Origin: an uncultured Thermoleophilia bacterium
GTDB lineage: Bacteria; Actinomycetota; Thermoleophilia; UBA2241
Reading direction: 5' to 3'
NCBI GenBank assembly: GCA_903927755.1
Contig: CAIYOD010000065.1
Span: 1 to 51,587, forward strand
DNA: 51,587 nucleotides
In this document: piece after piece, positions 41,554 through 49,737 of the stretch
Layout of the letters: the number at the start of each line of letters is the position of its first letter
Numbering within the stretch: the first letter of the stretch is position 1
Position numbers and translations under genes: made by a program
Notes under the pieces: generated by a model
Told to the model about the DNA's origin: nothing
The model's database searches: none
What the model saw: the letters and a program-made list of their open reading frames with translations, nothing else

Positions 41554-41743
41554 GTCGCGGCCGCGGGTCATCCCGTCCGGCCGCGTGCCCACGCCGCCGT
41601 CCGCAAACCGGACCAGAGTTGCCCGATTTCGCTTGTGCCTTTACACTCAAGCAGCACGGTTTATACTCAGCCCTCCAGCACGATGGCGTGCGGCGGACGG
41701 CCCCGAAGGCCGCCCGACCTCGCGAGAAGGACCGATCACTGCG
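41554..41743 (+). promoter_or_regulatory. Upstream region and promoter of the hdr-flx operon
   Basis: TTTACA (41640-41645), 16 nt, then TATACT (41662-41667) is the best sigma70-type promoter in the window. Transcription would start near 41674, giving a leader of about 70 nt before ATG 41744. GAAGGCCGCCCGACC near 41705 could fold weakly, but no known riboswitch is recognised. Confidence 0.65.
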
Positions 41744-42283
41744 ATGACGAGCAGCACTCCCCACCTCGCCACCGAGATCGAGGCCGAAACCGGCATCAAT
41801 CCCGCGACGTGCTATCAGTGCGGCAAGTGCTCCGCGGGATGCCCCATGGCCTCGGAATCCGATCTTCGCCCCCACCAGGTGATGCGCCTTGTCATGTACG
41901 GCTCGCGTGAGCGGGCCCTCCAGGACGAGACCATCTGGCTCTGCCTCACCTGCGAAACCTGCAGCGCCCGCTGCCCCAACGGCTGCGACCCGGCGCGCGT
42001 CATCGACGCCCTCCGCGAGCTCGCTCGGGAGTCGGGCCAGGCGAACATGCCCAGGAACATCGGCGCCTTCCACAAGGCGTTCCTCGAGCAGATCCGCACC
42101 AACGGGCGCTTGCACGAGATGGGCCTCGTCATGGACTACAAGCTCAAGACGGGCGACCTCATGAAGGACGTCACCAACGCCCCAGGCATGTTCGCGCGCG
42201 GCAAGCTGAATCTCCGCGCCGACAGGATCGACGGCGTCAACGAGATCAAGCGCATCTTCGAGCAGTGCGGGGTGACCCCGTGA
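41744..42283 (+). CDS. hdrC: Heterodisulfide reductase subunit C
   Basis: Electron-transfer subunit that links HdrA to the catalytic HdrB. The 179-residue protein starts at ATG 41744 (distant AAGGA). It has two 4Fe-4S motifs: CYQCGKCSAGCPMASE near 25-40 and CLTCETCSARCPNGCD near 68-83. The conserved helical tail contains NMPRNIGAFHKAFLEQI. Its TGA overlaps the GTG of hdrB. It is soluble, with no membrane segment, so this is a cytosolic HdrABC-type complex. Confidence 0.95.
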   Translation: MTSSTPHLATEIEAETGINPATCYQCGKCSAGCPMASESDLRPHQVMRLVMYGSRERALQDETIWLCLTCETCSARCPNGCDPARVIDALRELARESGQANMPRNIGAFHKAFLEQIRTNGRLHEMGLVMDYKLKTGDLMKDVTNAPGMFARGKLNLRADRIDGVNEIKRIFEQCGVTP

Positions 42284-43410
42284 CGACGCTCACCGACGAA
42301 GTCGCAGCGCCGGCTGAGGACGCCGCGGCGGCGAAGGCGGCTCGCGGCCTCGCCTACTACCCGGGCTGCTCGCTGCACGGCACATCCCCCGAGTTCGACG
42401 AGAGTCTGCGCGCCGTGGTCGAGGCGCTGGGCATCCCAGTCGCCGAGATCCCGGACTGGAACTGCTGCGGCGCGAGCAGCGGCCACACCACCGATCACCT
42501 GCTCGGCGTGGCGCTCCCGGCGCGCAACCTGGCCCTGGCCGAGGCGCAGGGCTTCGACCGCGTGCTGGCCCCCTGCGCCGCCTGCTACAACCGTCTCGCG
42601 TCGGCGCGCATCGCCGTCGCGGAAGAAGACGGTCTCGCCGAACGCATGCCCGAGATCCTCGGCCGCCCGTTCGCGAACACGGTCGAGGTGTTCAACGCCG
42701 TGCAGTTGCTGCACGAGTACGGCCCGCTCATCGAGGAGAAGGTGGCGGCGTCGCTGGCGGAGCCGAATCCGCTTCACGGCGTCAAGCTCGCGGCGTACTA
42801 CGGCTGCCTGCTCGTCCGCCCGCCCGAGTTGAGCCGTGACGACGATCCCGAGCAGCCGATGCAGATGGACGACATCATCAATGCCTGCGGCGCCGACGAC
42901 GTCGAGTGGAATATGAAGGTCGAGTGCTGCGGCGGCGCTTTCAGCGTGAGCCGCACCAAGTCCGTCGTGCGGCTCGGCCGCTCTATCGTCGAGGACGCGC
43001 GGCGCAACGGCGCCGAGGCGATCGTCGTGGCCTGCCCGCTCTGCCACAGCAACCTCGACCTGCGTCAGAAGGCCATGACCGAGCGCGGCGAGCAGCCGCT
43101 GCCCATCCTGTTCATCACGCAGGTGGTGGGCCTCGCCCTCGGCCTGCCGGCCGAGACCCTCGGCCTCGGCCGCCACTTCGTCGCCACCGAGCCGCTCATC
43201 AAGGACCTCGTCGCCCGCGCCGAGGTGCGCGTCGCGGAGGAGAAGCGCCTGCAGGCGGAGGCGGAGGCCAAGGCCGCCGCCCGCGCCGCCAAGCGCGCCG
43301 AGGCCGAGAAGGCCAAGGCGGCGGAAGGCGGCGGCGATGCCGCTCCGGCCGTCCCCAAAGCCGAGGCCACGCCGGCCGACGACGCGCCGGAAGCGGGAGG
43401 TGACGCATGA
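42280..43410 (+). CDS. hdrB: Heterodisulfide reductase subunit B with charged C-terminal extension
   Basis: HdrB reduces a disulfide on non-cubane clusters held by two CCG domains. The 376-residue protein starts at GTG 42280 (GTGA overlap with hdrC); a GTG at 42265 is an alternative. First CCG domain: YYPGCSLHGT near 25, NWNCCGASSG near 63, APCAACYN near 100. Second: YYGCLLVRP, ECCGGAFSV and ACPLCHSN. After about residue 300 there is an unusual tail of some 65 residues made mostly of Ala, Glu and Lys (EAEAKAAARAAKRAEAEKAK), then Pro/Ala/Asp. I see no such tail in typical HdrB; it may be a docking arm. Confidence 0.95.
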   Translation: MTTLTDEVAAPAEDAAAAKAARGLAYYPGCSLHGTSPEFDESLRAVVEALGIPVAEIPDWNCCGASSGHTTDHLLGVALPARNLALAEAQGFDRVLAPCAACYNRLASARIAVAEEDGLAERMPEILGRPFANTVEVFNAVQLLHEYGPLIEEKVAASLAEPNPLHGVKLAAYYGCLLVRPPELSRDDDPEQPMQMDDIINACGADDVEWNMKVECCGGAFSVSRTKSVVRLGRSIVEDARRNGAEAIVVACPLCHSNLDLRQKAMTERGEQPLPILFITQVVGLALGLPAETLGLGRHFVATEPLIKDLVARAEVRVAEEKRLQAEAEAKAAARAAKRAEAEKAKAAEGGGDAAPAVPKAEATPADDAPEAGGDA

Positions 43411-45434
43411 GCCGCATCGGCGTCTTCGTCTGCCACTGCGGCGAGAACATCGCCCGCACCGTCGACTGCGCCAAGGTCGCCGAGACGCTCAAGGACCATC
43501 CGGGCGTCGCCGTCGCCGAGGACTACAAGTACATGTGCTCGGACCCGGGCCAGGCCCTGGTCAAGAAGGCGATCGAGGAGAACAACCTCACCGGCGTCGT
43601 CATCGCCGCCTGCTCGCCGCACATGCACGAGAAGACCTTCCGCCGCGCCGCCGACCAGGCCGGCCTCAACAAGTTCATGTGCGAGATGGCCAACATCCGC
43701 GAGCACTGCTCCTGGATCCACGAGGACAAGGATGAGGCGACCGCCAAGGCCATCGACATCGGCCGCACGATCATCGAGAAGGTCAAGCACAACCGGCCGC
43801 TCGAGACCATCAAAATCCCTGTCACCAAGCGCGCCATGGTCATCGGCGGCGGGATCGCCGGCATCCAGGCGGCGCTCGACATCGCCGACGGCGGGCACGA
43901 GGTCATCCTCGTCGAGAAGGAAGCCTCCATCGGCGGCCACATGAGCCAGTTGAGCGAGACGTTCCCCACGCTCGACTGCTCGCAGTGCATCCTCACCCCG
44001 CGCATGGTCGAGGCGTTCCAGCACCCCAACATCAAGCTCCACACGTGGAGCGAGGTGGAGAAGGTCGACGGCTACATCGGCAACTTCGAGGTCACGGTGC
44101 GCAAGAAGGCGCGCAGCGTGGACCAGGACCTCTGCAACGGCTGTGGCGACTGCTTCGGCGTCTGTCCCTCCAAGAAGATCCCGAGTGAGTTCGAGGCCGG
44201 CCTCGGCAACCGGACGGCCATCTACGTGCCGTTCCCGCAGGCGGTGCCCAACCAGCCGGTGCTCGACCGCGTGAACTGCACGCTCTTCAAGGGCCGCCGC
44301 AAGGGCCTCGCCAAAGACGCTTGCGGCAAGTGCAAGGAGGCGTGCCTGAAGGGCGCGATCGACTACGACACCGAGGACACCTTCGTGACCGAGGAGGTCG
44401 GAGCGATCGTGATCGCGACCGGCTTCAAGCTCTACGACATCGGCAAGGACCAGCCGGATGGCCTCAAGGGCTACGGCGAGTACGGCTACGGCGAAGTGCC
44501 GGACGTGATCGACGGCCTGCAGTTCGAACGCCTGGCGTCGGCCAGCGGGCCGACCGCGGGCGCCATCCTCCGGCCATCCGACGGCAAGGAGCCCAAGACG
44601 GTGGTCTTCGTCCATTGCGTCGGCTCCCGCGACCCCGAGAAGGGCATGAGCTACTGCAGCAAGATCTGCTGCATGTACAACGCCAAGCACGCGATGCTCT
44701 ACAAGCACAAGGTGCACGATGGTCGCGCCGTCGCGTTCTACATGGACATCCGCGCCGCCGGCAAGGGCTACGACGAGTTCAGCCGGCGCGCCATCGAAGA
44801 GGACCACGCGGAGTACATCCGCGGCCGCGTCAGCCGCATCTTCCGCGACGGCGACAAGGTCAAGGTGTGGGGCTTCGACACGCTGAGCGGCGAGCAGGTC
44901 GTCATCGACGCCGACATGGTTGTGCTGGCCACGGCCATCCGCCCCAACGACGGCGTCAAGGAGCTGGCCCAGAAGCTCAGCGTGAGCGTCGACGCCGACG
45001 GGTTCATCAACGAGGCGCACCCCAAGCTGCGCCCCGTCGAGACCAACACGGCCGGCGTGTTCGTCGCCGGCGCCTGCCAGTCGCCGCGCGACATCCCGGA
45101 CGCGGTCGCCATGGCGAGCGCCACGAGCGCCAAGGTGCTCGGCCTCTTCAGCTCCGACGAGCTGGAGCGCGAGCCGGCCGTGGCGATCGTCAACGAGCAG
45201 ACCTGCATCGGTTGCATGCGTTGCGAGCTGGTGTGCCCTTACGGGGCCATCGAGCAGCGCGAGGTCTGCACCGTCGACGGCCACGTCTGCGGCCACACCG
45301 CCTACGTGAACCCGGGCGTCTGCCAGGGCTGCGGCACCTGCCAGGCCGTGTGCCTCAGCAAGAGCGTCGAGCTCCAGACGTTCACCGACGAGCAGATCTT
45401 CAGTGAGATCAACGCGCTCTGCGCGTGGGAGTGA
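43407..45434 (+). CDS. hdrA: Heterodisulfide reductase subunit A (FAD, electron bifurcating)
   Basis: HdrA holds the flavin that splits electron pairs between ferredoxin and the disulfide. The 675-residue protein starts at ATG 43407, overlapping hdrB (ATGA), with GGAGG in front. Domains: N-terminal cluster region (VCHCGENIA near 10; MCSDPGQ), FAD-binding GGGIAGIQAALDIADGGHE near 149, the DCSQCILTPRM block near 192, an inserted ferredoxin (CNGCGDCFGVCP near 245; CGKCKEACLKGA), the thioredoxin-reductase-like part and a C-terminal ferredoxin (CIGCMRCELVCPYGAI near 605; CQGCGTCQAVC). No selenocysteine codon is needed. It is complete in length and motifs. Confidence 0.96.
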   Translation: MSRIGVFVCHCGENIARTVDCAKVAETLKDHPGVAVAEDYKYMCSDPGQALVKKAIEENNLTGVVIAACSPHMHEKTFRRAADQAGLNKFMCEMANIREHCSWIHEDKDEATAKAIDIGRTIIEKVKHNRPLETIKIPVTKRAMVIGGGIAGIQAALDIADGGHEVILVEKEASIGGHMSQLSETFPTLDCSQCILTPRMVEAFQHPNIKLHTWSEVEKVDGYIGNFEVTVRKKARSVDQDLCNGCGDCFGVCPSKKIPSEFEAGLGNRTAIYVPFPQAVPNQPVLDRVNCTLFKGRRKGLAKDACGKCKEACLKGAIDYDTEDTFVTEEVGAIVIATGFKLYDIGKDQPDGLKGYGEYGYGEVPDVIDGLQFERLASASGPTAGAILRPSDGKEPKTVVFVHCVGSRDPEKGMSYCSKICCMYNAKHAMLYKHKVHDGRAVAFYMDIRAAGKGYDEFSRRAIEEDHAEYIRGRVSRIFRDGDKVKVWGFDTLSGEQVVIDADMVVLATAIRPNDGVKELAQKLSVSVDADGFINEAHPKLRPVETNTAGVFVAGACQSPRDIPDAVAMASATSAKVLGLFSSDELEREPAVAIVNEQTCIGCMRCELVCPYGAIEQREVCTVDGHVCGHTAYVNPGVCQGCGTCQAVCLSKSVELQTFTDEQIFSEINALCAWE

Positions 45435-45435
45435 C

Positions 45436-45912
45436 ATGACCGCCGACTTCGAGCCGCGCATCACCGCCTTCGTCTGCAACTGGTGCACCTACACCGGCGC
45501 CGACCTGGCCGGCACCAGCCGCCTGCACATGGCCAGCAACGTCCGCATCATCCGCCTGCCCTGCACGGGCCGCATCGACCCGCTGTTCATCATCAAGGCC
45601 TTCGAGCGCGGCGCCGACGGCGTCATCGTCAGCGGCTGCCACCCGGCCGACTGCCACTACACTTCGGGCAACTATCACGCCCGGCGCCGCTTCGCCGTGT
45701 TCCACGACATCATGGGGTTCGTCGGCGTCGACCCGCGGCGTATGACCTTCAGCTGGGTCTCCGCCAGCGAAGGCGCCAAGTGGAAGGACGTCGTGGACCA
45801 GGCCGTGAGCAACGTGCGCGAGCTCGGCCCGTTCGAGGCGTACCGGGCCCTCGCGCCGGAGGCCGTCGAGGCCGAGACGGTGGGCTCCCCCGGCGCGGAG
45901 GTGACGCCGTGA
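45436..45912 (+). CDS. flxD: MvhD/FlxD-type 2Fe-2S electron transfer protein
   Basis: The 158-residue protein passes electrons from the FlxABC module to HdrA. ATG 45436 lies one base after the hdrA stop. The MvhD cysteine set is present: FVCNWCTYTGAD near 13, RLPCTGRID near 39, SGCHPADCHY near 64. It has MvhD length, with a short acidic C-terminal tail. Since no MvhA/MvhG hydrogenase genes follow, the partner is the FlxCBA module rather than a hydrogenase. Confidence 0.93.
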   Translation: MTADFEPRITAFVCNWCTYTGADLAGTSRLHMASNVRIIRLPCTGRIDPLFIIKAFERGADGVIVSGCHPADCHYTSGNYHARRRFAVFHDIMGFVGVDPRRMTFSWVSASEGAKWKDVVDQAVSNVRELGPFEAYRALAPEAVEAETVGSPGAEVTP

Positions 45913-46814
45913 CCGAGCCCATCTACACCGGCGTCGACGACCTGCGCCGCATCGCCCGCGAACTGCTCGAGGCCGGCGACGTGCGCGTGATCATCGGCTG
46001 GGAGCACGCCCGCCGCGGCGCCCGGCCGGTCTTCGTCAGTGACCCGGCCGAGACCGACAAGCTCATCTTCGACACGCGCTGCGTGCACAACCTCGTGACG
46101 TACCTCAACCCGCGGCGTGACGCCGTCGCCGAGTTCGGCAAGATCGGCCTCGTCGTCAAGGGCTGCGACGTCAAAGCGGTCGCGGGCCTGCTGCGCGAGG
46201 CTCAGCTCACCCGCGACGACGTCGTCCTGATCGGTGTGCGCTGCGGCGGCGTGCTCGAGGAGAACGAACTGCCCGCCGCCCTCGCCCTCACCCCCGAGAA
46301 CGTGGCGCCGCGCTGCTACGGCTGCGACAACCGCGAGCCGACGCTGACGGACCACCTCGTCGGTGAGCCGCAGCCGGAGCCCCCGCGGCCGGTGATGACC
46401 ATCGACGAGCGCGTCGCGGTGCTCGACGGCCAGCCCCTCGAGGAGCGCTGGGCGTTCTGGACGGACCAGTTCAGCAAGTGCGTGCGCTGCTACGCCTGCC
46501 GCCAGGTCTGCCCGCTGTGCATCTGCGAGCGCTGCATCGTCGAGAAGACGCAGCCGCAGTGGATCGAGTCGTCGTCCCATCCGCGCGGCAACTTCAGCTG
46601 GAACATCACCCGCGCCGTCCACCTCGCCGGCCGTTGCGTGGACTGCGGCGAGTGCGAGCGCTTCTGCCCGGTCGGCATCCCGCTCAGCCTGCTCAACCGC
46701 AAGCTGCAGCACATCGTGCGCGACCGCTACGAGTACACCGTGAGCGACGACCCCGAGAACGCGGCGCCGATCGGCGACTACCGCCTCGACGACCAGCAGG
46801 AGTTCATCAAGTGA
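45909..46814 (+). CDS. flxC: FlxC-like iron-sulfur protein
   Basis: The 301-residue protein starts at GTG 45909 (GTGA overlap). The N-terminal part resembles F420-reducing hydrogenase beta-type sequences (VVKGCDVKAVAGLLREA near 78, VLIGVRCGGVLEEN near 105). The C-terminal part has two 4Fe-4S motifs, CVRCYACRQVCPLCIC near 197 and CVDCGECERFCPVG near 242. In the Flx-Hdr complexes known from sulfate reducers and other anaerobes, FlxB and FlxC ferry electrons from the NADH-oxidising FlxA. Assignment to C rather than B rests on gene order. Confidence 0.85.
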   Translation: MTEPIYTGVDDLRRIARELLEAGDVRVIIGWEHARRGARPVFVSDPAETDKLIFDTRCVHNLVTYLNPRRDAVAEFGKIGLVVKGCDVKAVAGLLREAQLTRDDVVLIGVRCGGVLEENELPAALALTPENVAPRCYGCDNREPTLTDHLVGEPQPEPPRPVMTIDERVAVLDGQPLEERWAFWTDQFSKCVRCYACRQVCPLCICERCIVEKTQPQWIESSSHPRGNFSWNITRAVHLAGRCVDCGECERFCPVGIPLSLLNRKLQHIVRDRYEYTVSDDPENAAPIGDYRLDDQQEFIK

Positions 46815-47971
46815 GCGACAGGTACTTCATCTCCGACGCGGACCTGCGCGGCCTCGCCGCGGACCTGCTCGGCGCGGGCACGGAAGTGATCGCGCCCGTC
46901 GCCACCGACATCTGCCAGTCGCCGTCGGCCATCGCCGCCTCGGCGTGCTCGCTCGACCACTCGCTGGTCGACATCGACTACCGCGCGCTCGGGACGGCCG
47001 ACCAGCTGGATCTCTCGCGCGGCCTGCCGCAGCTCTCGCTCAAGGGCTACTTCCTTCCCGAGCACGAGGCGCTCTGCCGCTGGAAGCAGAAGGGGACGAC
47101 CACCGAGGTCATCGAGGTCCCGACCGAGTTCGCGCCGCGCGTCGTGCTGGCCGCCAAGGCCTGTGACGCCGCCGCCCTCGAGGTCGTCGACAAGGTCATG
47201 AACTGGGACTACGAGGACGAGCTCTGGAACGGCCGCCGCGCAGCCACCACCATCGTCAACCTCACGTGCCCGATGATCGACGACAGCTGCTTCTGCACCG
47301 CCGTCGGCGCGGCGCCGGACGACGTCAAGGGCGCCGATGGCCTGCTCACGCCGGTCGCCGGCGGCTACGTGTACGAGCCGGCGACCGACAAGGGGCGCGC
47401 CCTGGCGGAGGCCAACAAGGCGCGCTTCTCCGGCGACGTCGAGGCCGACACGCTCGGCCGCGAGGCCGACGACGAGCGCGCGGCCGCCCGCGAGCGCGTC
47501 GCCGCCAATCTCGAGATCGACGCGGCCTCCGTCCGCGACTGGATCGACACGCACTTCGAGGACCCGCTGCTCTCGCAGCTGGCGATCCGCTGCAACGGCT
47601 GCGGCGCCTGCACCAGCGTCTGCCCCACCTGCCACTGCTTCGACATCGTCGATGAGCAGGAGGGGGTCGGCCGTGGGACCCGGCGCCGCTGCTGGGACAC
47701 CTGCCAGGCGCCGACCTTCACGCTGCACGCCAGCGGCCACAACCCGCGCGACGACCAGCACGTGCGCTACCGCCAGCGCATCAACCACAAGTTCGCCATC
47801 TACCCGCTGAAGTTCGGCGAGGTGCTCTGCACCGGCTGCGGCCGCTGCACGCGCGTTTGCCATGCCGGCCAGGATCTCGTTGAGATCCTTGAGGCGATCG
47901 ACATCGCCGCCCGCCGGCCCGGAGACGACGCCGACCCGGCCGCCGACGAACCCGCCGAGGCCGCATCGTGA
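46811..47971 (+). CDS. flxB: FlxB-like iron-sulfur protein
   Basis: The 386-residue protein starts at GTG 46811 (GTGA overlap). It resembles anaerobic sulfite reductase A/hydrogenase beta-type electron carriers: PEHEALCRWKQKG near 80, AAKACDAAALEVVDKVM near 115. Two ferredoxin motifs follow in the C-terminal part, CNGCGACTSVCPTCHCFD near 262 and CTGCGRCTRVCHAGQD near 340, separated by a conserved Trp-Asp-Thr-Cys block (RRCWDTCQ). It ends in an acidic tail. It overlaps flxA. Confidence 0.87.
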   Translation: MSDRYFISDADLRGLAADLLGAGTEVIAPVATDICQSPSAIAASACSLDHSLVDIDYRALGTADQLDLSRGLPQLSLKGYFLPEHEALCRWKQKGTTTEVIEVPTEFAPRVVLAAKACDAAALEVVDKVMNWDYEDELWNGRRAATTIVNLTCPMIDDSCFCTAVGAAPDDVKGADGLLTPVAGGYVYEPATDKGRALAEANKARFSGDVEADTLGREADDERAAARERVAANLEIDAASVRDWIDTHFEDPLLSQLAIRCNGCGACTSVCPTCHCFDIVDEQEGVGRGTRRRCWDTCQAPTFTLHASGHNPRDDQHVRYRQRINHKFAIYPLKFGEVLCTGCGRCTRVCHAGQDLVEILEAIDIAARRPGDDADPAADEPAEAAS

Positions 47972-48798
47972 ACATCTATCAGCCACTGCTGACTACGGTC
48001 ACCGAGGTGGTCGACGAGACCGCCGACACGCGCACGCTGCGCCTGGAGTTCCAGGACGAGGCCGTGCGCGAGGAGTTCGCCTTCAAGGCCGGCCAGTTCG
48101 GCGAGTACAGCGTGTTCGGCGCCGGCGAGAGCACGTTCTGCATCGCCAGCTCGCCCACCCGCGAGGGCTACATCGAGTGCAGCTTCAAGGCCATCGGCAA
48201 GGTGACGACGGAGCTGCGCGAAGTGAACGTCGGCGACACCGTCGGCTTCCGCGGCCCCTACGGCAACTGGTTCCCGGTCGACGACTGGAAGGGCAAGGAC
48301 GTCGTCTTCGTGGCCGGCGGCATCGGCCTCGCGCCGGTCCGCTGCGTGATCTGGAACGTCCTCGACCGGCGCGACGAGTTCGGCGACGTGACCATCGTGT
48401 ACGGCGCCCGCTCGGTCGACGACCTGGTGTACAAGCGCGAACTGGAAGAGTGGGGCTCGCGCGCCGACGTCAAGATGGTCACCACGGTCGACCCCGGCGG
48501 CGACACCCCAGACTGGACCGGCGAGGTCGGCTACGTCACGCCGGTCGTCGAGAAGACGGCGCCCAAGGCGGACAACGCCGTCGCCGTGGTCTGCGGCCCG
48601 CCCATCGTGGTCAAGCTCACCCTGCCCGTGCTGGAGAAGCTCGGCTTCTCCGACGACGCCGTCTTCACCACGCTCGAGAACCGCATGAAGTGCGGACTCG
48701 GAAAGTGCGGCCGCTGCAACATCGGGCCCGTGTACGTCTGCAAGGACGGGCCCGTCTTCACCGCCGCGCAGATGAAGGCGCTCCCGGCGGAGTTCTAG
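47968..48798 (+). CDS. flxA: FlxA-like NAD(P)/FAD oxidoreductase subunit
   Basis: The 276-residue protein (GTG 47968, GTGA overlap) belongs to the ferredoxin-NADP reductase/PyrK type and is expected to oxidise NADH for the bifurcating complex. Seen: FAD-binding FKAGQFGEYSVFGAGES near 37 and CIASSPTREG near 57, the NAD-binding VVFVAGGIGLAPVRCVIWN near 113-130, and the C-terminal cluster motif CGLGKCGRCNIG near 245 with a fourth Cys in YVCKDGPVF. It is the last gene of the operon. It ends in TAG and meets a convergent gene tail to tail. Confidence 0.93.
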   Translation: MNIYQPLLTTVTEVVDETADTRTLRLEFQDEAVREEFAFKAGQFGEYSVFGAGESTFCIASSPTREGYIECSFKAIGKVTTELREVNVGDTVGFRGPYGNWFPVDDWKGKDVVFVAGGIGLAPVRCVIWNVLDRRDEFGDVTIVYGARSVDDLVYKRELEEWGSRADVKMVTTVDPGGDTPDWTGEVGYVTPVVEKTAPKADNAVAVVCGPPIVVKLTLPVLEKLGFSDDAVFTTLENRMKCGLGKCGRCNIGPVYVCKDGPVFTAAQMKALPAEF

Positions 48799-49391
48799 GC
48801 CGGCGGCGCTTCGCCGGCCGGCCCCCGCCCGCCGCCGGCGCGCGAGCGAACGCCCGCGAGGAGCGCGGTCACACTCAGGGCCTCAGCCCACCTGTCGAGA
48901 TACGCCTGGTCCAACAGGTCGCCCTGGAACGCGAAGACGCCCGCAGCGTCGCCGACCTGCTTCTCACTGCCGCCCGACTGCAGCGCCCAGCGCAGCTTCA
49001 TGAGGATCGTGTCCTCGGGAGTCGAGACGTTCAGCCTCAGTCCCATCGCCTCGACCTCGAGCCGTCGCGCGAAGCGCTCGCGGTCGAACGCCTCGTCCCT
49101 GAGCAGCCAGAAGTCGACCTTGTCCCCTGTGGCGGAATCGAGCAGGTTGAACATCGACCGATGGCGCACGGCCTCGGCGACCGCGTCTGCATCGAGGTAG
49201 ATGCTCGGTCCCGCAAGGGCTCCGACGAGACGACCGACGTCCGCCGGGTGGATGTCCACGACGAGGTCGATATCGTGCGTAGCCCGCGGCTCGCCCTGGA
49301 GACTCGAGGCCAGCGAGCCAGACAGCAGGTAGCCGACGCCCGCCTCCTCAAGCGCCTCGACGACACGCTTCAGAAGGCTCTGTTCTGACAC
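48795..49391 (-). CDS. Nucleotidyltransferase-fold protein (AbiEii/DUF6036-like)
   Basis: The 198-residue protein starts at GTG 49391 and overlaps the small upstream gene by 22 bp. It shows the minimal nucleotidyltransferase motif: LLSGSLASSLQGEPRATHDI followed by DLVVD (about residues 22-46), where the GS and the DxD-type Asp residues bind metal and nucleotide. A further block, STPEDTILMKLRWA near 122, is typical of this group. Such proteins occur as toxins (AbiEii-like) or in mobile regions. Paired with a small upstream partner and next to an integrase, a toxin-antitoxin-like role is possible but not shown. Confidence 0.75.
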   Translation of the reverse strand: MSEQSLLKRVVEALEEAGVGYLLSGSLASSLQGEPRATHDIDLVVDIHPADVGRLVGALAGPSIYLDADAVAEAVRHRSMFNLLDSATGDKVDFWLLRDEAFDRERFARRLEVEAMGLRLNVSTPEDTILMKLRWALQSGGSEKQVGDAAGVFAFQGDLLDQAYLDRWAEALSVTALLAGVRSRAGGGRGPAGEAPPA

Positions 49392-49585
49392 CTGCTCAGC
49401 TGCTCCAGGTAGATGCGCTGTACCTCGTCCGGCCCCGCGTCCGGGTATCGCTGCCGGATGCCGGCGCGCAGGAGCTCATGCGACAGCTCGCTCAGCTCGA
49501 ACGCCTTCAGCAGCCGCTGCTCCGGAGTCATGCCACGCAGCGTCTCAAGGTAGAGCTGCCGGTTCGGGCGTTCCTTCAGGTCCAT
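49370..49585 (-). CDS. Small conserved protein upstream of nucleotidyltransferase, possible partner/antitoxin
   Basis: The 71-residue soluble helical protein starts at ATG 49585. TATCCT lies 6 nt upstream (leaderless pattern). The sequence contains LRGMTPEQRLLKAFELSELS and a basic middle part (LRAGIRQRYPD). This layout of a roughly 70-residue protein followed by an overlapping nucleotidyltransferase suggests a functional pair. No name can be given. Confidence 0.7.
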   Translation of the reverse strand: MDLKERPNRQLYLETLRGMTPEQRLLKAFELSELSHELLRAGIRQRYPDAGPDEVQRIYLEQLSRCQNRAF

Positions 49586-49737
49586 AGCGAGAGGATAGCA
49601 CCGGCTTCGGCGCGATCCGCCGCGGCACGACGTGCGGGTGTCCTCCGGCGCCCGGCCGGGATGACGTTGGCCGTCACCCCTTGAACTCCCGATCGCATGG
49701 CCCACACTGGACCTACCCGCCTCGTCTGGAGGTCCCG
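49586..49737. other. Divergent gap between the small gene and the integrase gene
   Basis: Holds the leaderless -10 of the minus gene (AGGATA at 49592-49597 on the plus strand) and the integrase ribosome site (GGAGG 49728-49732). An attI site would normally lie here, but I see no clear GTTRRRY core. Confidence 0.45.

Noticed and set aside
48795-49585. The nucleotidyltransferase pair as the first integron cassette
   Set aside because: Its end overlaps the flxA stop by four bases, leaving no room for an attC site, and no GTTRRRY core is seen on either side.
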